A stretch of DNA of 62,000 nucleotides from assembly GCA_905221605.1 (NCBI GenBank), contig CAJNDS010002190.1:2059788-2121787 (forward strand). The letters run 5' to 3'. Source of the DNA: Symbiodinium natans. Taxonomy: Eukaryota > Sar > Dinophyceae > Suessiales > Symbiodiniaceae. Below the pieces are notes generated by a model that was not told the origin of the DNA, searched no databases, and saw nothing but the letters and a program-made list of their open reading frames with translations. The translations under genes were made by a program, and so were the position numbers. Positions 40,550 through 51,667 of this stretch are shown one piece after another (the first letter of the stretch is position 1; each line of letters begins with the position of its first letter).

Positions 40550-41966
40550 GTAGATAGCGCGCCATAAACCCTAAACCCTATATAAACCCTAAACACTAAA
40601 CCCTTAACCCTAAACCCTAAATCCTAAAGGAAGCTGTGTTGGAAATAGGGCTACTTTTCTGTAGTTTCTGCCTGAAAGGGAACAACCATCTGGACAGGTC
40701 CCAGCAATCACTTGATGCAACGCTTGTTCCTTTTTATCTCTCAGGCAGCATTGCGCGCACCAATCCTAACATCTTGACTTGGCCACTTGCATAGGTAAAG
40801 GACCCTGAGCCCTACCGCAGCAGGCAGCAGGTCTTGCAAGTTGTTCCTTAAACCCTAAGCCCTAAACCTTACCCAGCCGCCAGAGGAGAACACGAAGCTT
40901 TCCAACGCTGTGGAGGAGCTGACAGGCACGCCCGCAGGTCGTTTTGGTGGGCAACCCTAAGCCCTAAACCCTAAACCCTAAACCCTAAACCCCAAACCCT
41001 AAACCCTTAATCTAAAGAATGGAACTTGAATCATATTATCGTGCCCGTCCCAACAAAGGGTTCCAGAGGCAAGGGTTTAAGGGTTAAGGGTTTAGGGTTT
41101 AGGGTTTAGGGTTTAGGGTTTACAGGTGGCATCGTATATACATATGTATATGTATACCCAAAACCCTAAACTCGAAACTCGAAGCCGTATACCTTAAAAA
41201 CCCTAAACATACTGGGGGCTCTCTTTCGAAGCCTTCTGCGGAGGAGACGCTGTGTGTAGGTTAGAAGGCGCCCGTAGCACAAATCCCCGATTTCCAGACC
41301 GTTCTCGTGTTTGTTTAGGGTTTAGGGTTTAGGGTTTAGGGTTTAGGGTTTAGGGTTTAGGGTTTAGGGTATAGGGTTTAGGGTTTAGGGTTTAGGGTCG
41401 TTGTTAGCAGCAAGTGGTGATTTTTGTGCAGTAAACAAGCCAAGAAGTTTCCCATTCACATAAACAACCGCGTGCTTTATTGTGCACCTAGAAACCCCTC
41501 TAGGATGATAAGGGACCATTGAAAGCAACCTCTGTCAGCGGTTTCAAGAGCAGTTGGGTTCTGGCGTCGGAAAGTCAGGGTCCGCGGTTCAGGCACCATG
41601 GCAGGCACCATGGCACCCGAAAAAGGTCCACTAAACCCTAAACCCTAAACCCCTAAACCCTAAACCCTAAACCCTAAACCCTAAACCCTAAACCCCTAAA
41701 CCCTAAACCCTAAACATGTTGATCGCATCCTGGAGCCCCAGGCCCGAAACCCTAAACCCCAAACCCCAAACCCCAAACCCCAAACCCTAAACCCTAAACC
41801 CTAAACCCTAAACCCTAAACCCTAAACCCTAGACCCTAAACCCTAAACCTGAAACCCTAAACCCTAAACCCTAAACCCTACTACTAGATGATTGTCCGGA
41901 ACCACAAAAAGTTGAAGCCAGCCCCAAGTCGTCCTCGTCCCAGTCGAGGTCCATTCAGTCGGGGGT
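40550..41966. repeat. Telomere arrays with small islands
   Basis: C-strand arrays about 40566-40627, 40955-41010, 41633-41713 and 41750-41880. G-strand arrays 41075-41121 and 41317-41398. A short island at about 40880-40945 (EENTKLSNAVEELTGTPA) may be an exon. No further gene. Confidence 0.65.
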
Positions 41967-42081
41967 TACTTGGGGAGGTTCATGGTACTTGTTACCCCAA
42001 TCTGTACGTATCACTGTACTTATAACCATACTAAGGCACTTAAAGGGGCGATAAGTAGTAAGTGCCATGAACCTCCAAGTA
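41967..42081. mobile_element. Foldback element FB1, copy 11
   Basis: ACTTGGGGAGGTTCATGGTACTT at the left, AGTGCCATGAACCTCCAAGTA at the right, interior ACTAAGGCACTTAAAGGGG. Confidence 0.78.
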
Positions 42082-44734
42082 CAGATGGGTTTGATGGCTT
42101 TGGGACGTTTTGCAAAGCTCAAAAGTTATGAGTAGACTAAGCGGACATTGGCGACTTGAGTCTCAGATGCCTCGAAACCCGTGTGCTGTTCAGATCATCC
42201 TTCCTTTAGGGTTTAGGGTTTAGGGTTTACGCTTCACATTGCGCGCGGAAGGCAAAAATCGTTACGGAGATACTGAGGGCACATGCCTCCAGGTGAAGTT
42301 ACTCGCCTTCGCTCCATCCAGAAAGGCGCACCCGTCGACTTTTGTGTTGGCTGAGCATGCTGACGCATTGCACATATCTTAAACTCCAAACCCTAAACCC
42401 TAAACCCCAAACCCGAAACCCTAAACCCTAAACCCTAAGCCCCAAACCCCAAACCCCAAACCCCAAACCCCAAATCTTATCTGCGCCCTTCCGCAAGTCG
42501 CGCCCGAAGCTGGCTCTGAAGACCAGGCAAGCATGAAGCCTCCAGAGTTCAGACTCATACTCAGGGAGCCGAAATAAACAAGCGCAACATAACGTTCAAT
42601 TGTCATACAAGCTGCTCCGTTGCACCGTAGGCCCTCCCCATGCCCCCAAAAGCCCATTCTAATGAGATAGGCCCTGAACTACTCTTAAGTGGTGAGGCTT
42701 AGAGAACTTGCACAACAAGTTCGGTGGGAACGCCAAGCGCGACTCGGCCCTCTGCAATCATGATTGTTTCGCCTTGACTCTCTGACCTTTCCTGACAGGC
42801 CCTCTGTGAACTCCACTTGCCCAATACAGGGTTTAGGGTTTAGGGTTGAGGCTTCGGGTAATTAGTGCTGTACTATGTAGGGTACCCAAAAAGGGACCTT
42901 AATCTGGAGAACTGCCCACTTTTGGAGGGGATCGTAAGCCAAAAGGAAAGAGTATATGTATGTGTGTGGATTTTCTTCATTACCGTGTCAACACGTTGGG
43001 GTTCCAACATTGACGTTAAGGAGGGCTAGGTGATGTTAGGTTGCTGTGCCCACCCGGACTGCCGCCGTCTCTCGTGCAGGCGCGACACCCGTTTTGGGTC
43101 AAAATCGCTCTCCCTAAGCCCGAAACCCTAAACCCTAAACCTTGTTATCGCCTTCCCTAAGCCCTAAGCCCTAAGCCCTAAGCCCTAAGCCCTAAGCCCT
43201 ACGCCCTAAGCCCTAAGCCCTAAGCCCTAAACCCTAAACTCTAAACCCTAAACCCGAAAGTGTTCTTCGTTGGCGTCGTCGACATCGTGCTCGCGCCGCG
43301 CTCCCGTGCGCTTTCTCGCGGCACTTATTATAAGGGAATCCTTTTATGTTCGTGAACACCCAACTCGTGCTGCAAGCTCCGTGTCTAACTGCAATCAATC
43401 GCTCGCCTTTTGGGCATTGGGTCCTGCTCCACGGCTGATGCTTGTGGAATGCTCTATCGTTGCTATTTAGGGTTTAGGGTTTAGGGTTTAGGGTTTAGGG
43501 CAGAACAGAAGTTAAGTTTTTAAGTACCGACACATACATACATACATGCATTCATACACACATATAAGGGTTATTGTTCGGCCCGGTTCACAGGGGTATG
43601 GAAAGCTACGCCCGCGATTTTCTCGGGTCTGCTTTTTGGATGGACCCAGAGGTGTCTAGATTGGGTTCGAATCCCGAAGCCCTACACCCCACACCCTACA
43701 CCCTACACCCTACACCCTACACCCTACACCCTAAACCCTAAACCCTAAACCCTAAACCCTAAACCCTAAACCCTAAACCCTAAACCCTAAACCCTAACCC
43801 TGAACTGCTGGCTGCATGCCCGAATCTCCGGTCTTCCAGGTGCACAGCAGCTGGCCAAGAAGGAGTCCTCACACTCAAAGACGCATCTGGTTCAAGCCTC
43901 ATTTCTCGAAGTTTAGGGTTTAGGGTTTAGGGTTTAGGGTTTCGGGGTTCAAGCCTCATTTCTCGAAATTTCGGGATTTAGGATGCTTTACGAGGGTCTT
44001 GGGCTCGGGCCCTTTGACCCTGACTCGCAAGGGTTCAGCGTTCCAGGGCTTAGGGCTTGGGGCTTAGGGTTGGGGCTCATACAAGAATGACCCCAAGAAC
44101 AAGCCGCAAACCAAAGACACAATAGTACGATCCCCAAGCGGGTTTTGTGCATAGTTGAGGGTCTAGGGCCTAGGGGGCTCTTTGAGGTCGTGGAGGAGCC
44201 TCAGTACGATGCGCTTGTTCGTCGGCTAACTGAATAACTATGTCACGTTGCTTCTCTTTTTTGCTTCTCAGGGGGAAGCCCTGGGTTAGAAAGGGTCTAG
44301 GGAGGGGAGTTGTCGGGCTTATTGCTGTTCGTAAAGTCTTGTTGTCACCATCGGGATCCTGATCATTTTGTCTTTTTTTGTTCGGGGGGGTTGGATCCAG
44401 GATGGTTCGGGGTTTTTTTTTGCCAAACAAACAGCAAAGCCGTATGACGCACTTCGGCCGCATCTCGGATGCGGGGACCTGAGAACACACGCCTTCTGGT
44501 TGCTTTCAGCCGAACGACACCTCGTGAGGGGACTGAGAAGGCGCAGGGTGTATCCCGGATACAGCCCCCAAAAAGATGCGCCCAACTGCCATGTCTCCTG
44601 AACCGTAGAACCTCAACTCAACCATCCTTAAACCCTAAACCCTTAACTCTTAACCCTAAACCCTTAACTCTTAACCCTAAACCCTAAACCCGAAACCCTG
44701 AACCCTGAACCCTGAACCCTAAACCCTACTCAAG
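42082..44734. repeat. Telomere and variant arrays, unassigned spacer
   Basis: C-strand array 42383-42475 (ending in CCCCAAA units); CCCTAAG array 43155-43230 switching to CCCTAAA; CCCTACA array 43676-43732 switching to CCCTAAA until 43797; G-strand arrays 43469-43500 and 43914-43941. An island after TTCCAG at 43839 (to about 43910) is possible. Otherwise no supported gene. Confidence 0.65.
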
Positions 44735-44818
44735 GTCAGCGTCACCCTGGAGCTCTTCTCGCGGGCCGATGAGGCGTCCATAGAAGGGGTGCCGAATCCC
44801 TTCACCGTCCGCCTATAA
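44735..44818 (+). other. Candidate exon with in-frame stop
   Basis: ACTCAAG, then VSVTLELFSRADEASIEGVP and NPFTVRL, TAA at 44816. 84 bp. Beta-strand-like sequence, perhaps a C-terminal exon. C-strand arrays on both sides. Confidence 0.42.
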
Positions 44819-44954
44819 AGCCCTAAGCCCTAAGCCCTAAACCTGAAACCCTAAACCCTTTAAACCCTAAACCCTAAACCCTAAACCCTAAACCCACGTG
44901 AGGATGTTCATCCGAATCGGGCCTGCCTTGTTTATAAGTACCCATATACGCAAA

Positions 44955-45058
44955 GAGCCCAACGCCCCTTAAAGAAGGAATGCGCTGTAACTCATATTAG
45001 GATCCCTATACAATTTAAGGTCTGTGCCTTGATCAAAAGTTTTTTCGGGCTCTTTGGG
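44955..45058. mobile_element. Foldback element FB2
   Basis: AAAGAGCCCAACGCCCCTTAAAG at the left, AGGATCC centre, TTTTTTCGGGCTCTTTGGG at the right. Confidence 0.72.
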
Positions 45059-45182
45059 AAGAGAAACCCTAAACCCTAAACCCTACACCCTGAACCCTAA
45101 ACCCTAAACCCTACACCCTAAACCCTAAGCCCTAGACCCGGCTGTCTGGTAAGGCTTGCTTTCCTTTGCCCCCCCCCCACAG

Positions 45183-45256
45183 GACGGAAGTGGCAGGCTG
45201 GAGGGGCAAGAGTTGGCCGAGTTTCGCGGCACCTTCGCAACTCAGCGCCCATTCGG
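45183..45256 (+). CDS. EF-hand exon
   Basis: A poly-pyrimidine tract ending CCCCACAG, then DGSGRLEGQELAEFRGTFAT and QRPF, then TTCGG|GTTTAGGG. D-G-S-G-R-L-E-G-Q-E is most of a canonical EF-hand calcium loop (the first loop Asp would be in the preceding exon). The telomere repeat provides the 5' splice site. The C-strand array upstream ends at 45136. Neighbouring islands (46834, 47272, 48331) may be later exons of the same calcium-binding protein, but this is unproven. Confidence 0.62.
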
Positions 45257-45316
45257 GTTTAGGGTTTAGAGTTTAGGGTCTAGGGTTTAGGGTTTAGGGT
45301 TTCGGGGAAGAAAGCG

Positions 45317-45435
45317 TGCTTATGAACAAATTGTCGCTGTACTTACAACCCACTTGTAAGCCCCCTAAGTGCCCCAATATGGCGCTTTAGAACAGTTATA
45401 GGTGCAGTCATGAGAAATAAGGGCCATGACCTCCT
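45317..45435. mobile_element. Foldback element FB1, copy 12 (degraded)
   Basis: Outer left arm lost. Retains CTGTACTTACAACCCACTTG, the CCCCTAAGTGCCC centre and GAAATAAGGGCCATGACCTCC at the right. Confidence 0.55.
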
Positions 45436-46833
45436 GCCCTGGATGCTGTGCGGGCTAGGCCCTGAACCCTAGACCCCAAAAATCTAAACCCCAAGCCGTT
45501 CCTCGGCTTTCGGGCTTTTAGCGCCTTCAGGTTTTTGGTGTCGTGACAGGTGTTTTTTTTTAAGGGTTTGTGGAACGAAGGGTTTCGGGTTTAGGGTTTA
45601 AGGTGCTTGGAAGTAAGTCGATGCAATTGTCATCGTGCCAGCTGACGTTCAGAGTCTGGGTTCAAAAAAAGGGTTTAAGGTGCAAGAAGGAAAGCGGGAT
45701 CTTACTGTACTGTTGGGTCTAGCCCTCATTCCCTGCGGCATCCAGGGTAGGAGATGATTTCGTGACACTTCGGTGATGCGTTGATCTCGGGCGAACCAAC
45801 GCTGGATCCGGGAGTTCATCTAGGTTCATTTCGGTTTCAGTGCTACAGAAAGGTGCCCTAAACCCTAAACCATAGACCCGAAGCCCTAAACCCCAACCCT
45901 AAACCCTAAACCCCAAACCCCAAACCCCAAACCCTAAACCCTTTAACCCTCCCCTAAGGCTTCTTGAATGTGCTGCCGCCAAGGAGGGAATCTGCGCGAA
46001 CATCCCAGGCAGGGGCAGATGCACAGTTTGGGGTTTGGGGATTAGGTTGTAGGGTTTAGGGTTTAGGGTGGAAGGATGAAGAGGGGTTGTAGGTTGTTTA
46101 GGGTTTAGGGGTTTAAGGTTTAGGCGTTTAAGGTTTAGGGTTCCAGTTTAAGGTTTAGGCTTTTAAGGTTTAGGGTTCAGGGTGTTTCTTTCAGGTTTAG
46201 GCTTTAAGGTATAGGGTTTAGGGTTTCAAGGTTTTTGGCCCCAGCCGACTACCCAAGTCCGGATGCAAAAGAGGCTTACGGTTTAGGGTGTTAAGGGGCA
46301 GCGCTGCAAGTTATCTCCCGCAGTCCAGATGCAAAAAGGTTTTTTTTATTTCAAGGTTAAAAGGTTAGCCTTAAGGAAAGGTTTAGGGTTTTGGGTCTCG
46401 CAGCTCCTGTCTCGAACAGTAGCATAGCACGGGTTCAAAACAGGTCTTGCTGTGCTTTTCGGCTGTAGGTTTCAAAGACCATGGGGGCGCTTCCGGCAGT
46501 CCTGCAGCCAATGACAAAAGGGGCATAAGGAGGGACGCCTAGAAGGGATCCTTAATCTTATTCCCATATATAACCCTTATATGTACCTTATATAGTCCCT
46601 TTCTACCTAAGTATCCCCTAAAGAGCCCGTAGATACCTCCCTAGGGTCCCTGATAAGGGCCCCTCCTTTGTCGCCAAGTCACTGTCAGCCCCGCGGGGCT
46701 TTCGAGAACAATGTTGCGGGCAGCAACGAGCAAAGCTAGTCAAAGCCCGAGGTCAGTTAATTAAGTTCTTCGGTGGCGAATCATGCATTATTTACCGGAG
46801 TCCCTTCTTGGTTCCTTGATTTTCGGTGAGGAG
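45436..46833. other. Degenerate telomere units, one foldback
   Basis: C-strand units 45858-45947 (some CCCCAAA); spaced GGTTTAAGG/GGTTTAGG units 46030-46230 in which AAGG replaces AGGG. A second FB5-type element (about 46517-46680) starts GGGGCATAAGGAGGGACGCC and ends GATAAGGGCCCCTCCTTTGT. No gene seen. Confidence 0.5.
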
Positions 46834-46889
46834 CCAACATGAATGCTATCCACCAGATGCTGTCGACCGACGGCCTCACCTTGAAGCAG
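46834..46889 (+). other. Candidate exon with canonical donor
   Basis: TCGGTGAG|GAG, then NMNAIHQMLSTDGLTLKQ, then CAG|GTCAGGGTTTAGGG. G-strand array starts 6 bp into the intron. Unrecognised. Confidence 0.48.
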
Positions 46890-48330
46890 GTCAGGGTTTA
46901 GGGTTTAGGGTTTAGGGTTTAGGGTTTAGGGTTTAGGGTTTAGGGTTTAGGGAGAGCCCACTACTATGCGGGGGGTTGACGATATTAGGGTTTCCTTATT
47001 GGGGTCCTTTATCATAAAGGGGGATCCTACTATTTGGGGGTCTGCCAATTTTTGTAAACCCCATGTAGGGTCTTGCATGCTCCAGGTTTTCCCCCCATGG
47101 GGGTTTTAAGACGATCATCTTCGGGAATCTGCTGTAGAGCTCCTTAGACCCCTTAAGCCCCGAACCCCCGGACCCTATGCCCTCAACCCTAAATCGTAAA
47201 CCCTAAACCCTGAACCCGGAACCCTAAACCCTAAACCCTAAACCCTAAACCCTGAACCCTGAACTCTTAAGCTTTGACCTGAGCAGCCCGGGCCCCCGCT
47301 TCTCCAGCTCATTCGGTGAGACTCCGCGCTTATGGCACAGGGGTTTAGGGTTTAGGGTTTAGGGTTTAGGGCCTAGGGTTTAGGGACTTAAGGGTTTAGG
47401 TGTTGAGCCCCCAAATTTTGGGGGGTTTCGCATGAACCCAAAGCCCCAAACCCAAAGGCCCTCACACGAAACTCTAAACGCCTGAATTGCAACTAATACA
47501 GAGGTATGCCCGGTCCCTGTATAATTATGCTATGATAGCCCTCAAAACTCCATTCTACTTATTCGGGCCCCTATATTAGGGGCTTAAGGGTTTTGTAGGG
47601 TTTAGGGGGTTAGGGCCCAGATGCAACATGTGGTTTAGGGGCCTAAAAGGGGTTCAGGGGTTTAGGGGCTTAGGGGTTCAAGGGTTTAGGGGTTTAGGGC
47701 TTAGGGGAACCCAAAGCCCGAAACCGGCCCTGAACCTCACACCTGAAACACGAAGCCGTAAGCCCTGACACCCTTAACCCTGAGCCCCTTTAAACCCTAC
47801 CTAAAACCCTAAAACCCTAAACCCTACACCCCTAACCCCCTTTTACACCCTCAGCCCTAAACCTTTGGCTTGTGGGCGGAAGCTCTTGCCTTCTTCGTTC
47901 GAGTGGGAGCGCCGAAGCCTTCAAACCGGCTCCGTTTCGGGGGTCAAACCCGAAACCTTACACTGCAGTTTGAGAATGCTTCAACTCCGTAGTAACCCTA
48001 CCTAACCCTAGGCCCTAGGCCCTAGGCCCTAGGCCCTAGGCCCTAGGCCCTAGGCCCTAGGCCCTGGGCCCTAGGCCGTAGGCCCGAGGCCCGAGGCCCG
48101 AGGCCCGAGGCCCTGGGCCCGGGGCCCGAGGCCCTAGAGCTTTGCGTACAAGCTGACATCATGGCAGAAGTGAGGTTTTGAGGCTTTGGCATGCAGTCTA
48201 AACTCACTCGATCGTCAGCCCCCCTGACCCTCAGCCGATCGAACCCCCTTTAAACCCTTACACCTTAAAACCCTAGAACCCTAAAACCCTAAAACCTAAA
48301 ACCCTAAACCCTAAACCTTTGACACGGCAG
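46890..48330. repeat. Telomere and variant arrays with one island
   Basis: G-strand arrays 46895-46951 and 47341-47385; C-strand arrays 47185-47266 and 48240-48317. An island at 47272-47315 (FDLSSPGPRFSSSF, donor TTCG|GTGAG) is a likely exon. DR6 copy at 47512-47572. A CCCTAGG array at 48003-48090 drifts to GGCCCGA/GGCCCGG until 48130. TTTAGGGG-type units occur at 47590-47710. Confidence 0.65.
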
Positions 48331-48372
48331 GTGCACAAGCTGGTGGCAGACGTGCTTCAACGCTCAGCCTGA
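48331..48372 (+). other. Candidate terminal exon
   Basis: GACACGGCAG, then VHKLVADVLQRSA and TGA. C-strand array upstream, G-strand array from 48380. Short C-terminal exon of an unknown protein. Confidence 0.4.
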
Positions 48373-48602
48373 CGGGTTTTGGGCTTAGGGTTTAGGGTTT
48401 AGGGTTGGTGCCACGTTGAGGTGCTTGAGGAAGCGTTTTGGGTGCAAAGCACCCAAGGCACAAAGCCCCGATCCTATGCTGTGTCAAAGAACCCTCGAAA
48501 CCCGAAACGGCCTAGTCCCTAAGCCCTAAACCCTGAACCCTAAACCCTAAACCCTAAACCCTAAAACCCTAAAACCCTAAACCCTGAACCCCCAAAAAAG
48601 AG

Positions 48603-48689
48603 GCACTCAAGTCGGCGCAGCGCACCCAGCCAGAGGCTCAAGCCACAGCCCCCGATGTGATCGAAGAAAGCCGGAGCCCACACTGCAAG
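48603..48689 (+). other. Candidate exon, acidic
   Basis: AAAAGAG, then ALKSAQRTQPEAQATAPDVI and EESRSPHCK, then AAG|GTAGTG. 87 bp, phase 0. C-strand array before, G-strand array after. Confidence 0.48.
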
Positions 48690-48731
48690 GTAGTGCTAGA
48701 ATGGGGTTTAGGGTTTAGGGTTTAGGGTTTC

Positions 48732-48806
48732 AGATGTTCCCCTCTGAAAGGGGGGGGGGATACTATAATCCCTTTTAAGGACTGTTAGTATAAGGGGGAA
48801 CATCCC
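48732..48806. mobile_element. Foldback element FB3, copy 3 (shortened)
   Basis: CAGATGTTCCCCTCTGAAAG at the left; TACTATAATCCCTTTTAAGG, ACTGTTAGTATAAGGGGGAA and CATCCC at the right. Left inner arm lost to a G-run. Confidence 0.7.
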
Positions 48807-49750
48807 AAAAGGTACCATGTTAAGGGCGACAGGGTTAAAGAGGCAGGGTTGATGTAGTTTTGTATATTGTTGAGGTTGTCCAAGGCTTGTGAGGCGGATA
48901 GGGTTTAGAGGAGTGTATGGGGCCTTACAGGGCTTGGAGAGATAGATGCTAGACCCTCACCCCTCACCCCTCACCCCTAAAAACCCAGGCTCTAGAGGAT
49001 TTTTAGAATGTTTCGAGGTCTCAGAAGGCCTGTACTTGGAGGCTGTTTTGACTTCGTAAGTCTACTTAGTATCCCCGAGAAACCCTCTGATGATCCCCAT
49101 AGCACCACCCTTGCGAACCCTGCTTACGAAGCCAATAAAGCGCTTTCAATTCAAGTAGGGGCCGAAGCTTAGGAAACGCGGTCACAAGGTTTCGGGCTCA
49201 CTTTGGGCCTAGAGGCGTTCGGGGTGTGTGGGTGGCAGGCTGAGTCAAAGAGCAGCGTTGTGCGAAACGTGCGCTGTCCATTTAGGCTTAGGGTTTGTGG
49301 TCGAAAGGGACTGGTTGGGCCCACGCCGCCTGGTCAGCTCTCGACATTTTAAAGGGTGGCAGTGGCCTTGCAGCCACCCAGTGCAACTTTCAAGGGCCGC
49401 GAAGGCACAGGTGTGATCACTTGATATCACTTGTTGCGACAACCAGACTTGCACCAAGCGTTCCGCGCTACACCACAAGCCTGCAAGTGCCTCGCCTCCG
49501 AGCGTGAGCGATGAGCCCCACCCTCAAATCGGTATGGCACACAGCCTGTCTCGTCGGGTGGCAAAGATGTCGCTTCTGGGCGTCGATTTACAGTGTTCCT
49601 ACCTGCCCAGAAACTGCTGAGAGGTCAGGAGGTGCGAGGACAAACCCCACTTCAGGATTGCACAATCATGCGCAGCTGCTCGTTGTATTGTGTTCAAGGA
49701 TTTTTGAGGGACGTCGCCCAAGCTCCCGCTATCGTCCTGGCGTTGCAGAT
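48807..49750. other. Region upstream of the psbH array
   Basis: A CCCCTCA variant run (48953-48977) and a ~64 bp repeat (49068-49131, AGTATCCCCGAGAAACCCTC...) also present at 57088. The sequence just before the first psbH copy (49500-49700) is unrelated to the spacers before copies 2-4. No separate gene called. Confidence 0.45.
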
Positions 49751-49751
49751 C

Positions 49752-50312
49752 ATGGCTCGTGGTGTGTGGGTCGTCGCCTTCGGCTGCATGTGCCTGTGGG
49801 CGCTGAGTGGCCACAACTTCGTGAACGGGCCAGCCACGCAGGCTCGTGAGGTCTCCGTGGCTGTAGCTTCGGAGATGGAGATGCCAGCTGAAAGGCCCGG
49901 CTACTACCCAGTGGGCAACGCAAAGAGGACGGCACCCTATGGTGAGCGTGACCCTCTGCCCGAGGGTTACGGCATCCGCACTGGCCTGTCGGACCTTCTG
50001 AAGCCGCTGAATGCCGAGGCGGGCGTCGTGGCCAAGGAGGACAGCATCCCCACCGTGCTCGTGATGGTTCCTTGACCTGCGCTTTGCCATACTTGCTTTT
50101 TTCTCGAGCCTAGGCCTAGGCATGCAATGACCACAGCCAATTGATCTCAAGCCTCCAGCACACCTCAGGTTTTCGGCATCGTTATGCTGTTCTTGTTCTA
50201 CCTGCTTCTCCTTCTGCTCGACAACCAGTCCGTGCTGTTGCCGCCCGAGGACGAGTTCGACGAATACGTGGCTCGGCTTAGCAGCATTTCTCCTGGCTTG
50301 CCTTGGGGGTAA
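49752..50312 (+). CDS. psbH: Photosystem II protein PsbH, nucleus-encoded, copy 1
   Basis: Exons 49752-50066 and 50169-50312, joined in phase 0 across a 102 bp GT-AG intron (152 residues). PsbH is a small single-pass thylakoid subunit of photosystem II, plastid-encoded in plants and most algae. The C-terminal part carries the signature: LLKPLNAEAGVVAKE, a membrane helix VLVMVFGIVMLFLFYLLLLL, then DNQSVLL. KPLN and SVLL are 38 residues apart, against 36 in plant PsbH. The intron falls inside the helix (LVM|VFG). The N-terminus MARGVWVVAFGCMCLWAL looks like a signal peptide, followed by a transit-like region starting NFVNGP, fitting import through the multi-membrane plastid envelope. The ATG lies 3 bp after a TTGCAG that could accept a spliced leader. 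Confidence 0.9.
50067..50168 (+). other. psbH intron (copy 1)
   Basis: ATG|GTTCCTTGACC ... CACACCTCAG|GTTTTC. Retention would end the protein two residues later (Val-Pro-stop). Same position and length in copies 2 and 3 (51017-51118, 51983-52084); 96 bp in copy 4 (52938-53033), where one GCCTAG unit is missing. No telomere repeats here, in contrast to the other genes. Confidence 0.85.
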
Positions 50313-50701
50313 ATTTTTTCGTTGTTGGCCAAGGTGGCAAATTTCCTCCCATACTTCTTCTTCGGTGAGAAGTGAGGATGCTTTCGCATTTTCCCATCTG
50401 AAAGCACACCCGATGTCACGGCAAAGCCATGTTCGTCACGTCGCCAGTGGACTCGACGATAAAAAAAGCACGCTTTCCGCGATTCGAGTAGTGTTGAAGC
50501 TTTGAGGGGGTAATCGGAAGTTGTTCCCGGGCCAACGGGTGTATCTGACTTCATGGTCCTCCCCACATGTCGTGAACATGTCAGTCAAACATTGGGAACT
50601 AGGATTTGGATGTTCGGTGCATCTGCGGCCAACTTGGTTTGCAAGGGACATTTTTGAGGGACGTCGCCCAAGCTCCCGCTATCGTCCTGGCGTTGCAGAT
50701 C

Positions 50702-51262
50702 ATGGCTCGTGGTGTGTGGGTCGTCGCCTTCGGCTGCATGTGCCTGTGGGCGCTGAGTGGCCACAACTTCGTGAACGGGCCAGCCACGCAGGCTCGTGAG
50801 GTCTCCGTGGCTGTAGCTTCGGAGATGGAGATGCCAGCTGAAAGGCCCGGCTACTACCCAGTGGGCAACGCAAAGAGGACGGCACCCTATGGTGAGCGTG
50901 ACCCTCTGCCCGAGGGTTACGGCATCCGCACTGGCCTGTCGGACCTTCTGAAGCCGCTGAATGCCGAGGCGGGCGTCGTGGCCAAGGAGGACAGCATCCC
51001 AACCGTGCTCGTGATGGTTCCTTGACCTGCGCTTTGCCATACTTGCTTTTTTCTCGAGCCTAGGCCTAGGCATGCAATGACCACAGCCAATTGATCTCAA
51101 GCCTCCAGCACACCTCAGGTTTTCGGCATCGTTATGCTGTTCTTGTTCTACCTGCTTCTCCTTCTGCTCGACAACCAGTCCGTGCTGTTGCCGCCCGAGG
51201 ACGAGTTCGACGAATACGTGGCTCGGCTTAGCAGCATTTCTCCTGGCTTGCCTTGGTGGTAA
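50702..51262 (+). CDS. psbH: PsbH, nucleus-encoded, copy 2
   Basis: Exons 50702-51016 and 51119-51262, intron 102 bp. The same protein as copy 1, including the short C-terminus ...RLSSISPGLPW ending at TAA (penultimate Gly codon GGG in copy 1, GGT here). One silent-type difference in the Ile-Pro region (CCA for CCC). The upstream spacer is shared with copies 3 and 4 (AGGATTTGGATGTTCGGTGC...). Confidence 0.9.
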
Positions 51263-51667
51263 ATTTTTTCGTTGTTGGCCAAGGTGGCAAATTTCCTCCC
51301 ATACTTCTTCTTCGGTGAGAAGTGAGCATGCTTTCGCATTTTCCCATCTGAAAGCACACCCGATGTCACGGCAAAGCCATGTTCGTCACGTCGCCAGTGG
51401 ACTCGACGATAAAAAGACGCGCTTCCCGGTATTCGAGTAGTGTCGAAGCTTCTGAGACGGTACTGTAATCGGAAGTTGTTCAACGCGTCTTCCCGGGCCA
51501 ACGGGTGTAACTGACTTCATGGTCCTCCCCACATGTCGCGAACATGTCAGTCAAACATTGGGAACTAGGATTTGGATGTTCGCTGTGTCTGCGGCCAACC
51601 TGGTTTGCAAGGGACATTTTTGAGGGACGTCGCCCAAGCTCCGGCTATCGTCCTGGCGTTGCAGATC

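Noticed and set aside
49593-49751. N-terminal extension of psbH (..FLRDVAQAPAIVLALQI before MARG)
   Set aside because: Open in frame, but its upstream part differs between copy 1 and the others, and the signal-peptide-like start at MARG is a better initiator.
49599-50150. Minus-strand frames of 170-260 codons across the psbH array
   Set aside because: Antisense shadows; they repeat with the array and contain no recognisable domain.
50100-50312. A separate small hydrophobic ORF (MLFLFYLLLLLL...) downstream of each psbH exon 1
   Set aside because: It is exon 2 of psbH: in-frame joining across a GT-AG intron restores the PsbH helix and the SVLL end.
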